A stretch of 64,000 nt of DNA from Dryas octopetala (GCA_963921425.1 OY992833.1:6297228-6361227); one strand, 5' to 3'; shown: positions 11,457 through 22,377, numbered from the stretch's first letter. Notes: a model not told the origin generated them from the sequence alone. A program made the numbers and translations.

Positions 11457-12680
11457 CAAGGTATTAAATTTCGAAATTTTCAGCGAAATTAGAAATTTCA
11501 TTTCTTTAGGGTTCCGAAATCAAAACACATGTTTAATAATTTTTCGGGAAGATTTTGTCGAAATTACTGAAATTTATCGAAATTTATCGAAATTATCGAA
11601 ATTTTCATATTTTATATTTTCTCCAACTTCAGAAATTCACAAAAAATAGCTCAAGAGTCCAAATAATTCACCGAAAAATTCTACGGACTTTTATTGATGA
11701 GTACTAATTTCCTATGACCTCAAAATAGTCAAATTGCTTTCAAAAAAATTATGAAAAATCCTACTCTTATAACTTAATTCTGAAAAAATAAATAATCGCC
11801 AAATTCTTGAATTTTCATTTTCTAAAATTCATTTCCACACAACTAAGCTCTAGAACCACAACCAAATGTCTAAGTTAGTTAAAATAAATTTAAAGAAATT
11901 TCAAATTCCTTTAAACAAACCTTAAAACAAATTTGAAAAATTTAAGTAACAAAATTACCATAAGCCAAAATTTGGGTTGTTACACTTAGTGAAGACAAAC
12001 CTTGGCTAGGTGAGAGGCACCGGAAAAAAGGAAGGAAAGATTTAAAAAAAAAAAAAAAGACAGAAGAGAGAGGCACGAGGAAAAAAAGTAAGGAAAGAAA
12101 AAAAAAAAGAACAAAATGGTGGTGGGGTTTGGGGCCTTTGGGCAATTGCAAAGAAGAAAAAAAAGTTTGGGACTTCGTTTAGTTATTTTAAACCTTAAAC
12201 TTTAATACATTTCTATATAAAAAAATAATTAAAAGTATCCTAAAGGGCCTAAAACCTAATATCCTAAAGAATATAAAGTATATAGAGTTTAATATATACA
12301 TTATAGAGTATAAAGAGTATTAGGTTACATAGAATATATAGAGTATTAGGGTTTAGATTTTAGTGAATAATTAAATTATACAGTATAAAGAATATATTAA
12401 TTTTGTTTATTCGTTATACTAATTTTATTTAACAGTATTTGCTCCAACGCGCATTAAATTCACCTTATATCACATGAAACCTATTATATAATTTAATTTC
12501 TTCAATGTTTTTTTTATCAATTTAGTAAATAATATGTTAAATAAATATATGGTAAAGTTTTATTAAAAATTTTCATATTTTGATAGTAATTTCTGTCGTT
12601 TTTATCTAATTTTTGTCGAAATTTAAAAATTTTCAAAATTTCCATCAAAATTTCTTCAAAATCTGAAATTTAATTCCTTG
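11457..12680. mobile_element. Non-autonomous hAT-type transposon, copy 1
   Basis: 1,224 bp with terminal inverted repeats CAAGGTATTAAATTTC and (reverse complement of the right end) CAAGGAATTAAATTTC. It is flanked by a perfect 8-bp duplication GATATACC (11449-11456 and 12681-12688). An 8-bp TSD and a CA-G start point to the hAT superfamily. Both ends are packed with GAAATTTC/CGAAATT motifs. There is no transposase frame. The last 250 bases match the right end of the element at 43851-45570. Confidence 0.85.
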
Positions 12681-12688
12681 GATATACC

Positions 12689-13049
12689 TGAGTTCCATAA
12701 GAATAATTAGTAAATAGGTAACTACAGCCTGTCATGTCATCATTAATCTAGAATCTAGGATCTTCATAGAGATAAGAGACAAGGTTTAGGATTTTATTAA
12801 AGATGAGAGGTTTGTAGAGAAGTTGGAAAGATGACTGGAGATGTTGGGTATACTCATGGTGTTAGGTATAGTTTAAGTTAATTATTTTTTAAAATTTAAA
12901 TTAAATATTTATTTTCAACAAGTCAATTTATATTAGGATAAAATTAAATATTAACATGTTATTAAATTGTTGGGGTTACTAAAAAAAACATTAGGTCCAA
13001 ATAGCTGCACCTATTAACAAATAATATGTGGTACAAGGTCCAAAGGACC
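12689..13049. other. Unassigned AT-rich interval upstream of the ankyrin gene
   Basis: No coding sequence or element ends were recognised. Confidence 0.5.
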
Positions 13050-13282
13050 GAAAAATTATTGTGTGTGATCGTAACACCACGTGTCATGATGACATGGTGT
13101 TACCAATCTACTCATATTATAACACATATATAATAATTAATTTCCAAAACTCTATAATCTAGAAAAAAACTCTAAGATTTAAGAAAAAAACCTTTAAAAT
13201 CGTCTACGTGTTATAATTTTAGTGGATTGGTAACACCACATTATTATATCAGGTGGTGTTACGGTCACATGCAATAATTTAT
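13050..13282. mobile_element. MITE in the promoter region of the ankyrin gene
   Basis: Long imperfect inverted repeat: the left arm reads attattgtgtgtgatcgtaa, then caccac. The right arm is the reverse complement of the same motif (ggtggtgttacggtcacatg at about 13251-13270). A related inverted-repeat element lies at 14556-14737 in the intron of the same gene. The right arm is followed by two copies of a 22-bp motif beginning ccaatgacctctctc. The superfamily is not assigned. Confidence 0.65.
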
Positions 13283-13468
13283 CCAATGACCTCTCTCAAA
13301 TCCAATTTGTCCAATGACCTCTCTCAAATCCATATCCCATTAAAAGCTTTTAAGATTCTTATCTAAGTTCACTGAACTTTCTCTGTTTCTTACACAGTAC
13401 TTTAATTTTTTGTTGTGTTTCTTCCTTATATATGGCAATAGTAGAAACTGCGACATTGTTGTGTGTGT

Positions 13469-13502
13469 GAGAGAGATAGATAGAGAGAGAGAGAGAGAGA
13501 GA
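13469..13502. repeat. (GA)n tract in the putative 5' UTR of the ankyrin gene
   Basis: A gagaga run directly upstream of ATG 13509, a common feature of dicot 5' UTRs. No clear TATA box was identified. Confidence 0.7.
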
Positions 13503-13508
13503 TCAGAG

Positions 13509-14121
13509 ATGGAGATTTTTAGAGAAGATGATCATAAGAATGATACAACAAGACTGTATGAGGCATCAGTGAAAGGGTGTGTGGCATCCTTGAAAGAATT
13601 GATCCAAAAAAAACGAACTCATTGTTCAAAGAGTTTCACTCACTCCTTTCACTGAAACTCCCTTACATGTATCAGCTTTGCTTGGCCACCATGAATTTGC
13701 CAAAACGCTTCTGATTAATGATCCCACACTTATCACAGAGTTGGACTCCTCCGGACGTTCAGCCCTCCACTTGGCTTCAGCTAAAGGCCACAAGGAGACC
13801 GTCAGAGTTTTGTTGGATGCATATGCTGATGCGTGCTTGCTTCAAGATGAGGATGGGAGAATCCCTCTTCACTATGCAGCCATGAAAGGACGAGTTGAGG
13901 TCCTCAAGGAGTTGATACGTGCAAAGCCTCAGTCCATCAAAGAGGTTCCGAATAGTACTGGAGAAACAGTTTTGCACTTGTGTGTTAGACATAATCGTTT
14001 AGAGTGCTTGCAAGTGTTGATAGAAAAGGTGGGAGAGGATAGCGACTTCCTCAACTCAAGAGACCAAAGTGATGGTGGTAAGACCATCCTGCACTTGGCT
14101 TTGATGCTAAAGCAAATTCAG
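13509..14121 (+). CDS. Ankyrin-repeat/PGG-domain membrane protein (BDA1/ITN1-like), exon 1, with a frameshift
   Basis: ATG at 13509 (MEIFREDDHKNDTTRLYEAS) is typical of plant ankyrin-PGG proteins. Exon 1 encodes about five ankyrin repeats, with motifs such as SGRSALHLASAKGHKETVRVL, DGRIPLHYAAMKGRVEVLKEL and TGETVLHLCVRHNRLECLQVL. It ends at CAG|GTATGC (14121/14122). An A8 run near 13605-13612 has one A too many. The upstream frame runs into a stop near 13653, while the homologous continuation (LIVQRV..., TPLHVSALLGHHEF) is in the +1 frame. This is either a real null allele or pseudogene, or an assembly error. Proteins of this family sit in the plasma membrane and act in defence or salt-stress signalling; the specific role here is unknown. 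Predicted unbroken length is about 535 residues. Confidence 0.85.
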
Positions 14122-14163
14122 GTATGCATATATTTTTCCATTCACTTAAAATTAAGTTTAGAA

Positions 14164-14380
14164 ATACAAGAAAATTTTAAAAATTAGAATTTGAAAATGT
14201 GAGCAAAGCCCACTCTCCTTGGTGGCAATAAATAGGGTGACAATTAGACAATAGGGACTAAAGTGTCTCAATTTTAACAAAAATTAGTGGCAATTGGGCA
14301 ATAAGGATTAAAGTTCTCAATTGCCACCTCATTTATTGCCACCAATGAAGAATGAGCTTTGCTCATATTTCTTGTAGTGA
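14164..14380. mobile_element. CACTA-type MITE in the ankyrin intron
   Basis: Inverted-repeat arms: gagcaaagccc ... ggtggcaataaat on the left, and atttattgccacc ... gagctttgctc, then tttcttgtagtg, on the right. The right terminus is the CACTACAAGAAA end. The left one is degenerate (tacaagaaa at 14164). Confidence 0.65.
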
Positions 14381-14555
14381 AATCGATTTTACTTACAAAC
14401 TTGTAAGTGAGTCTATCTGCACCCCTAAGTTTTCTCATCCTTACCCTTAAGTTTTTGTAAAAATTTATATCTTTGTTTTGTCCTTGGAAAATAAAAGATA
14501 AAATAATAATGAAAAAAACCTTTCATCTCCTTTTCTCTCATTTCTCAACGAACGA

Positions 14556-14737
14556 AAGATTATTATGTATGACCATAACACCGTTATATAATATAATCAA
14601 TTCATGTGCTATAATAAAAGTGAGCGCTATTAATATTATACCCTACAAGTATAAACTGATCGTCTATCTATATTATAATACGTTAAATAATTACATCACG
14701 TAGTGGTATTACGGTTATACAAAATAAATTTTTCTAC
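14556..14737. mobile_element. MITE in the ankyrin intron, related to 13050-13282
   Basis: Left arm attattatgtatgaccataa, then cacc. Right arm is its reverse complement (ggtattacggttatacaaaa, then taaat). Same terminal motif as the promoter MITE but a different interior. Confidence 0.6.
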
Positions 14738-14845
14738 CAAACAAGAGGTGGTGCCTCTCCCGGCGTAGTCTTTTCCTTCTTTCTTTTTGTTTCTCTCTTC
14801 TACACTGATTCGGCCCAATATCTCAAAATCCATTGGAAAAGATAA

Positions 14846-15754
14846 GGGTTTTTTCAAATTTGGTACATGAATTTTGGGTTGTGGTACCTGAACTCTAATT
14901 TGGCCCAATGCATATTTAATCTTTTATTTTGTATCCAAGTGGTACATCCGTTTAAATTAATAACGGAAATTGTCAAGCCTAAGGGGTATTTTAGTAAATG
15001 CAGTTGAGTTGTTTAATTACCCAAATGAATATTCTCGGGGGTAATTTTGTCTTTTCATCATCATCTTCTTCTCATGTGCCCCAACCCACGCCACTTTTCC
15101 TCCTCCTTCCTCAATTCTGTTACTTTTTTGGATCCCCAACGTTAAAAAAGAAAAGGAGAAAAAACCTTCTCAGATCCCCACACTCAGCAGAATATCTCCC
15201 CACAGCACACCCACCATCTTCTTCTTCTTATTCTTCTTCTCCTTCTAAACCTACTGCGTATCTCTCCACAACACACCCACCCTCTTCTTTTTCTTCTTCT
15301 TAATGTTTCAAATCTCTAAAATAAAAAATAAAAAACGGACAAGAAAACTACTGCAGATCCCCTACACCCAGCCCGTACCCACCTCCTTTTTTTTCTTTTT
15401 TTTTTTAATGTTTTTTTGTTCATATATTCTCTTATTTTTATTGCTTTTTGTTTTCTAAAGCTTGTAAAAAACCTTAAATACCATCATCTCTATTAAGTTG
15501 ACTAAGGGAATTAAGATTTGGTGCTTATTAGATACAAAATAAAGATTGAGTATACAATTTGGCCAAATTAGAGTTCCGTACCACATTGGGACACAACTTA
15601 AAGTTGAGATACCAAATTTGAAAAAAAAACCCAAAAGATAAAAGATAAATAAAATAAATCAGAATCTAATATGCAATTGGGCTAAATTAGAGTTCAAGTA
15701 CCACATTGGGAAACAGCCCAAATTGAGATACCAAATTTTAAAAAAAAAAAACCC
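14846..15754. mobile_element. Mutator-type MITE with a duplicated right terminus
   Basis: The left end GGGTTTTTTCAAATTTGG is preceded by AAAAGATAA (14837-14845). The right end ...aaacccc-type terminus (ccc at 15631-15633) is followed by the same nine bases (15634-15642). A 9-bp TSD is characteristic of Mutator-like elements. The right terminus plus flank is then repeated with a 121-bp offset (ccc at 15752-15754, AAAAGATAA at 15755-15763). No coding capacity. Confidence 0.7.
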
Positions 15755-15898
15755 AAAAGATAAAAGATAAATAAAACAAATCAGAATCTAACACACCATC
15801 AAACTTCTACCATATATACCTGTTACAATGTTCTCTTGTGTTTGTTTTTGAAGAAGCAAATATATTAACGCTACAGCTTGCGCGCATTGCATACACAG

Positions 15899-16894
15899 AC
15901 CATAAGATACCTGCTTTCGCTACCTGTTATAAGAGCAGAAGCGTGTGCTGTAAATGGGATGGCTTTGACCACGTCTCATGTCTTAGAGCACAGTCCAAGA
16001 GACTTCAAAAGCCTCGAAATTCAACAGGTTTTGGTTGACGCAGGTATAAGATCAAGAGAAAGTAATGAAAGTGGTCTCACACCACCATCAATATCACCAA
16101 ATATTCAAAGCAAAAAAAAGAAAAAGAATCTCCGACGTCGAGGTTCACCATCACCAACCACCGTTCATGATCACAACAAACAACTTGGACAAAAGGCAAT
16201 GAAGTGGTGCATAAAAGTGATGGAATACTTGAAATACGAGGGTGATTGGTTGGAAAAGACACGTGGCATGCTGATGGTTGTGGCCACCATGATCTCAACC
16301 ATGACTTTCCAAGCTTCAATTAGCCCACCAGGCGGTGTTTGGCAACAAAATGACAGTAACAGTACGGACAATGATGGAGACAAATTCTGCTCCGAACAAA
16401 ACTTATGTATTGCTGGAACTGCAGTTTTAGGCTATGTATGGTCAGATGACTTCGTGATATTCATAAATTACAATACCGTTGCATTCCTTGCTTCTCTGAG
16501 TGTCACTCTTTTGCTCATCAGCGGATTTCCGCTCCACAATCGGGTGTGTATGTGGCTCTTGTCAATGGCCATGTGTGTCACTCTCACCTTCTTGGCTCTT
16601 ACCTACCTAAGGGTTCTGCTCTTGGTGGTCCCTTATCAACTTTTCAATCCATCCATACATATATACAAAGAATTCTTTAAGGTTTGGAGTTTGTTGCTTG
16701 TGATGGTCGGAGCAATTCATACTATTCGCTTTCTGATTTGGCTGGTGAAGAGGTTGCGCCGCGTCTACTTAAGATATAAGAAGATGCCAACAATATGTCT
16801 GCGGAATTTGGTCCGTAGTTCCACATATATAGCCTCCATTGCATTTAAGGCTCCAATACAATCTCCTAATCAGAATTCGACTGTTGGTGTCTAA
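15899..16894 (+). CDS. Ankyrin-repeat/PGG-domain membrane protein, exon 2 (C-terminal part)
   Basis: 331 codons and TAA, starting TIRYLLSLPVIRAEACAVNG, the end of the last ankyrin repeat. A basic linker follows (KKKKKNLRRR). Then comes the PGG domain (WLEKTRGMLMVVATMISTMT, ISPPGGVWQ) and three further hydrophobic segments (VAFLASLSVTLLLISG, MWLLSMAMCVTLTFLALTYL, VWSLLLVMVGAIHTIRFLIW), giving four membrane helices in all. This is the standard C-terminus of plant ankyrin-PGG proteins. It is uninterrupted and phase-compatible with exon 1 at 14121. Only the exon 1 frameshift prevents a full-length product. Confidence 0.88.
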   Translation, partial: TIRYLLSLPVIRAEACAVNGMALTTSHVLEHSPRDFKSLEIQQVLVDAGIRSRESNESGLTPPSISPNIQSKKKKKNLRRRGSPSPTTVHDHNKQLGQKAMKWCIKVMEYLKYEGDWLEKTRGMLMVVATMISTMTFQASISPPGGVWQQNDSNSTDNDGDKFCSEQNLCIAGTAVLGYVWSDDFVIFINYNTVAFLASLSVTLLLISGFPLHNRVCMWLLSMAMCVTLTFLALTYLRVLLLVVPYQLFNPSIHIYKEFFKVWSLLLVMVGAIHTIRFLIWLVKRLRRVYLRYKKMPTICLRNLVRSSTYIASIAFKAPIQSPNQNSTVGV

Positions 16895-17884
16895 CAAGAC
16901 TCAACTAAATATATATATGTATGCATTTTATGATGCTAGCTAGGTTGTGACTTTAAATTCATATTATATCAATTAGGTTAATTCTTGATTGAATGTATAA
17001 TTTAGATTTAGCCTCTAGAGACAATATCCTATATATATATGATTAATGTATATATGAATCTATCTAGTTGGCAAAACTTGTTCTAAGTTACTGATTTTCA
17101 TCATTACTAATGAATGTAGTCTAGTTATTTTCTTCAGAAGCTCATTGCAACGGGAATGCGGTTATATTTAAAGATGACTGTTAAACATCTTTGATTAAAT
17201 ATAGCAATTAATGCGCCTGATCTTTATTCTTGTATTTGTAATCCGCCTTTTGAGATTGATTTGGGACCTCTGGTTCAAAAGCTAGGTAGATTATTCTTTA
17301 TGGTTCTAGACTAAAAAGTCTGTAGAAATGTTGGTGCACGTGCTATAATCCTATTACGTGTCTATTATATCATAAAAGAAGGAAAATTCTACCATACAAC
17401 CGCCATATCGTTTTACTCCGCCTTTGAATGCATCCGTACGAATGATAACCAATAATCCACGTCACCATAAACGCCTATCATTCTTGAACCCTAATTCTTG
17501 AAATAAGCTGTGTTTATTTCAGGTTCAAACACTTGCTCAGGCAAATTTATTAGTTATTAAAAGACTAATATCAAATAGATTAGCAAATTAAACGTAGGTG
17601 TTCATCTGTTCACAGCCAATTTTCTGTTTATTGCTTCCAATTTGGGTCACAATGTTATTGCAGGCAAGATAAATCACCACAATGTTATAGTAATTAATCA
17701 TGTTGATTACTATATATGTTGACCACAATGTTATTAATTGTAGGCAAAGTTTATCTGTGGTGATAATGTCTCCCTTTACAAGATCAAACAAAACTCATTC
17801 AAGGCCAGTTGATTTGGTGGTGTCATCAATGAAAACAGACAGAAAGATGAATGAGAATTTACACGTACATACAGATGTAGATCG
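16895..17884. other. 3' flank of the ankyrin gene, unassigned
   Basis: AT-rich. The 3' UTR must lie in the first few hundred bases. No further genes or clear element ends recognised. Confidence 0.5.
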
Positions 17885-18436
17885 ATCTAAGGCTGAAATG
17901 GGTCGTGTCATGTCGGATTCGTGTCGCATCATTCTGTGTTTGTGTTAAATACTAGTCAACCCTAACCCGATCCGTTTAATTAAGCGTATCGAATGACTCA
18001 ACCCTAACCCAACCCGTTTATAATCGTGTCATTTTCGGGTTGACCCATATATCTAGTGAACCAAAACTATAATTTCTTGTATTTTTAAACCAAATTAAAT
18101 AATTACTTATGCATTACCTTTAAAATATAAAAAACATATTTAATCATAATACTAATAAAACTATATACACATAAGTCATAATTGTACAATAGATCATATA
18201 ATACATATTAAAAAATGAGAAAAATTATTCATTTTCTTCATATAATACTAATTAAACGTGTTTAGTGTGTCATAATCGTATTAAACTGCTTGACACTAAC
18301 CTGATCCGTTTATTATTCGTGTTTAGCGTGTAGTGTCATATTTGTTTTCGTGTCAAGAAATCGTCAACCCAAACCGGCCGCTAACTTCATGTCGGACTCG
18401 AATCGTGTTATCTTGTCATGTCAAAATTTGCCACCC
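17885..18436. mobile_element. hAT-like MITE
   Basis: The left end has gggtcgtgtcatgtcggatt, then cgtgtc. The right end has the inverted form, gacatgacaagataacacg as read on the other strand, finishing ttgccaccctag. Interior blocks 'aacccgatccgttta' and 'cgtgtttagcgtg' are typical of a widespread plant GTGGCAAA-type hAT MITE. The target duplication could not be fixed because the left end is degenerate. Confidence 0.65.
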
Positions 18437-19361
18437 TAGTAGATTAACCTCTACTTGTCAAAAAGTTGTTTTCTTTTTTTGATAGACTCTAACCAGCCTT
18501 CTATCAGCTCAGTTTCAGTTGCCCTTTGCTCTCACCAACCATTCAGGATCTTCTATTGTTTAAAAACACAAATCTATAGAGGCAGAGCCCCTAGTCTGAA
18601 CTCTGAAGTAGCTTCAACTCAGATATTGCTTGTGCCTGTTATGTGGAAATCAAAAAGATGAAATTTAGAGCAATTATATACAACACTCCTTAAAGTTTTC
18701 GAGGTATAGGAAATGATATACCTGAATGGCATTCTTCCTACGCTCTCTGCGCAAACAATCTTCAAGGTACTTCACTCTCTAATTGGTCCTTCAAGGTACC
18801 TCACTCTCTGATTGGTCTACAAGCCAAAGAATGAATTACATATATTATGCAATGGGATCAATTATTTCATGACTTAAAGTAAGTAAATAACATAAATAAG
18901 TAAAAAAATGGATGGGAACAATTTCTTTTTTCGTGTGTACCAGATGACAGAAATCCTCGATGTACTCTTTAAGTCTTGCAATTGTACGACGACTTTGTTG
19001 ATACTACTCCCAAATGACCTAGAAAGCATCAAATTTCTAATCAAATTTTGCCTAGGCATTGACATTTCAAGGCAAGTTGGTATTCTGCAAACAAGCTTAA
19101 TTAATTACCTGTATATTGGGTGGTAAAGGAAGGCCTTGAGCTAGAAACACCTGATCCACTTTAAGCACATTTAGCATATGCACTTTTCTAGTTGTTATTA
19201 TGATTTTACTTCCTAAACCAAACCAACTCCGGTTTCTGGCAAGGGCATTGTTGATGCAAATTTTCGTAAGGGAGATGCGCACAATACCTTAGGATGGATG
19301 ATTTGGCTGATTGGAAGTCTTATTGGATGATGACTTGTGATGATCAAAGCTTGCTGAGTTG
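18437..19361. other. Unassigned interval
   Basis: A 30-35 bp direct repeat (caaggtacttcactctctaa, caaggtacctcactctctga) lies at about 18763-18815. Otherwise no recognisable gene. Confidence 0.45.
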
Positions 19362-19768
19362 CTAATTGAAGTTGGTGAGATCTTCCTGCACAAACACAAG
19401 ATCAAAGGAGATTGATCGGTGTGGTACTAGCCAAACATGCTCCGATGATGAAGTTAGTGATGTGTGTTTGATGGGGTTTGAGGAAGAACAAGTAAGAACT
19501 TGGGAGAATATGAAGAATAATGCAAGATCTTTTGGGTTATTCTCAGCTAGTTGTGGTGTATTTGTGTGGTCTTTTTTGAGTAAATTGTGAATCCCTTGCT
19601 TTGTGCACATAAGTGAGTATATATAGGCAAAGGAAGTTGTGAGTGTTAAGTTACCTGCATGAAGATAAATGGTTGAGAAGAGGCCACGCATTCAGTCATG
19701 AACAGTAGCATGCACAGTTACCCACCCACCTTTGCATTCAATGCTGCATTGAATGCAAGTATGGAAGA
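19362..19768 (+). repeat. LTR-like remnant
   Basis: Contains 'gctccgatgatgaagttagt' and a TATA-like 'gagtatatatagg' near 19616, a style common in plant Ty3/gypsy LTRs. No partner found, and both ends undefined. Confidence 0.35.
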
Positions 19769-20665
19769 TGTTGAGCTCATTTTAGAACATTTAGTTATCC
19801 TTAAAATCTTACATTTTTGTCCTTGTGATTTAGCATTTTTAGTGTTTTAATTCTTCTTTTTAATTATTTAGTTAATTAGTGGGTCTTATTATTTTTTATC
19901 TTCATTCATAGATTTTATTAGTTTTAAATTTTATTTTGTTTTATTAATTAGTCCTTTTTATTTTTGTGTAGGTTTCAACAAGCCCAAAACATTAAGAAAG
20001 AAGGACAAGCCCAGCTGGCCTAGCAAGTAGAAGGAAAAAAGATTGTAGGCCCATAATAAAAGAGAATAGAAAGAAGAAAAGAAGAATTAGCTCCCTAAGT
20101 CCAAGGCCCACTTGCGCAAGGCCCAGCCGCCAAGCCTTGGAAGCCGAACAGCCACATGCATGGGCCGGCCCAACTGAGGAAGCTTTCTTTCCTTCCGCCC
20201 AGTTTCCTAAGATTCTTTGATCTCTAGTAGTTACCTAAAATTTGGTTTCACTTGGGATGCTTAAAGGTTGTATCTTTAAGCAAGAAAAAGATCTACCATA
20301 GAAAATCATTTATTTTGTGCTTAAAATATAAATATCTTTGGTGAGGACATCAAGTTGAGTCTTGGGTGTCCTTCTTTCTTTGAGAAATAGCTAGATCTTT
20401 ACTAGAAATAATTACATGGTGGTGTGGACCCTAGACCTTGGTTTCATACCAATTTCTAGACCCTCTCACCCACATTTTTCCATTTTATTAGTTATTGTTT
20501 AGTTTCTTTTATAAAAAACTCACAAAAATCTTCCAAGCTAGGTTAGATCTAAATTAATATAAAGTCTACAATTAGTGTGTCACTTTTTGCATCACTCTTT
20601 GAGGTTCGACCTCGTTAGTATACTACAAGACTCGTATAGTTGCGAGTAAATAAAATTTTACAACA
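19769..20665 (+). mobile_element. Solo LTR, Ty3/gypsy-like
   Basis: 897 bp, starting TGTTGAGC and ending TTACAACA, so the termini TGTTG...CAACA are inverted. It is flanked by GAAGA at 19764-19768 and 20666-20670, the 5-bp target duplication. No internal coding region: this is the product of unequal recombination between the two LTRs of a former element. Its 3' 100 bases resemble the LTR end at 1-624. Confidence 0.85.
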
Positions 20666-20670
20666 GAAGA

Positions 20671-21689
20671 TCAAGTGGAATGCCCTAATAGTTATGGCTG
20701 TGAGCTGGGATGTCCCATTCGTCAGAAGGTCATGTCAGGGATACTTAAGTATAGCGATTCATCTCAACTTGATCTTCCAGAATGGCGGTGAAGTCCAAGC
20801 TGAGAAGAACACATGTGTCCGCCTATATGTAGATATGAAACTCATGTGTGATCAGGTCGAACGTGGACAAGTTTAGGCTGAACCGATCAGATAAATGGTG
20901 TAATGGTTGCCTCAAGTGTGAATCAGCTATGACTGAAATTTCAAGAAGATGATCAGTGCATGCCGAGCTGACCTGAGATGTCCAAGAAAAGATGAACACT
21001 CAAGTTCTTGGAAGATCCCAATGTCGGTTCGGATCAGATCAAATTCGGGTAACCTCGAAGAATGAGCCGATTTGATCTGAACAGAGCCCATGCTGTTGAG
21101 CTGGTATGGTGACATGGAAGGTTGAATTTGACCAAGTTGACCGTTGAAAAGTCAAAGCTGAAATGAGACTTGACCAGCCACGTGTTGGTCCATGATTAGT
21201 CGTTGAATCCATGTGAATTTATCCACAAAAAAAGTCCCCCAACTTCCGATCTGAGCATGCTGAGATGGGTTGGAAGTTGAGAAAATTATTCATGGAAAAT
21301 GACATCCGAACCAATCCGATCTCATGTGATGATCCCGATGGGTTCGGGATCCTGCCAATCCGAACACGTAGTGACAGGTGGTTGGTCGAGGTACCTCGGG
21401 AAGATGTGAAGGGACAGTGATCATGATTGTGCCTCCATGTGGAAGTGTAAGGGTCACTTCATTTATGGGTATTCAAATCATGTACACGTGGCAAGATCTG
21501 GCATTTGAAGAGCCAAAAATGAAGGGCTGAGATTGGATTGGCCTAAGGGTATAAAAACCCTTCTCCTTCTTCTTTTCTCTCATTTCTGCAACTCCCAGAA
21601 TCCCAAGCCCCCAAACTCTCTCTCTCTCTCTCTCTCCCAAAATCTCTCACCCTCTCTGTGTGGTTCGAGCGGTGGGCCGGTCACCAATC
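20671..21689 (+). repeat. Ty3/gypsy-like LTR remnant with a TATA box
   Basis: Non-coding, with many 'gatctgag/ccgatctgag' type words, then a clear core promoter 'gggtataaaaaccc' at about 21547-21560 and a (CT)n tract at 21618-21636. It breaks off where a copia coding tail begins. The left part is interrupted by the solo LTR. The assignment rests on style. Confidence 0.45.
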
Positions 21690-21891
21690 TCGTCTTTCAT
21701 GCTCGCATGAAACACATTGAGTTGGACTATCACTTTGTCCGAGAACGAGTCAAGCTTAACACTCATACAGTTCATTATGTTCCTTCTGTTGATTAGCCCG
21801 CAGACATTCTCACCAAAGGCTTACATAAACCATGGTTTCTTCTCTTACGGTCCAAACTTGTCTTTTCTCTGCCGCCAAGTTTGAGGGGGGA
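21690..21891 (+). pseudogene. Copia RNase H C-terminus, truncated
   Basis: Encodes NLVFHARMKHIELDYHFVRE and, after an in-frame TAG near 21794, PADILTKGLHKPWF, the conserved end of copia RNase H. It is followed by a purine tract ttgaggggggat abutting an LTR. The whole 5' part of the element is missing. Confidence 0.85.
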
Positions 21892-22057
21892 TGTTAGGAA
21901 ACCCTCATAGTTTAGGACTTTAGTTACTTGTCCTTATGGTTAATGTTAGTCTTGTATATCAAGCAATTCTTATTGCATTAGGTTAACACGTATTGGGCTG
22001 TATATATATGTACTCTTCTCACATTATGAAATCATCAAGTTTAACCTTTCTACACAC
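21892..22057 (+). repeat. 3' LTR of the truncated copia
   Basis: Starts TGTTAGGAAACCC right after the polypurine tract and contains 'tgtatatatatg'. The right end is uncertain; ctacaca at 22057 is the best guess. Confidence 0.65.
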
Positions 22058-22080
22058 TCTCACTTCAATAGGCACACATT

Positions 22081-22377
22081 ATGGCAGACTTACAGCAAAA
22101 TCTGAATCAAAGTTTCCCATTAAACGCATTAGACTCAACAACAGATGTTGTACAAGATGGAAAAGGGCTCAAAAATTGTGAAGGTTATGGTGGTTACAAG
22201 GCCCTGCTTGATTTTGTGCCCGAGAATGACATGATAATTGGGGATGCTACTATTGGTGGTGAGTTAAGGGGAAAGATGCAAGCTCTTCATGTTGGATCCA
22301 AGGATTTGGTTGACACAGTAAGCAGTGAATCATGCACCAATGCATTGACGTTGCAAGGGAAAGAGTGTGAAGGTTGA
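22081..22377 (+). CDS. Hypothetical 98-residue frame of unknown origin
   Basis: ATG at 22081 opens a frame (MADLQQNLNQSFPLNALDST ... ) that ends at 22377, just inside the 242-bp duplication. The composition is protein-like, but I recognise no domain. It directly follows a copia LTR, so it may be a captured or truncated exon. It could also be chance. Confidence 0.25.
   Translation: MADLQQNLNQSFPLNALDSTTDVVQDGKGLKNCEGYGGYKALLDFVPENDMIIGDATIGGELRGKMQALHVGSKDLVDTVSSESCTNALTLQGKECEG

Larger units (their letters stand above)
14122..15898 (+). other. Intron of the ankyrin gene (1,777 bp), filled with three MITEs
   Basis: Donor gtatgc follows CAG at 14121 and acceptor ends acacag at 15898. Both exons join in phase 0. 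The acceptor lacks a strong pyrimidine tract. The intron holds MITEs at 14164-14380, 14556-14737 and 14846-15754. Confidence 0.75.

Noticed and set aside
15838..15898. Alternative in-frame start of exon 2 as an independent gene
   Set aside because: The frame before 15899 has no family resemblance, while a junction at 14121/15899 is phase-correct and completes the ankyrin repeat.
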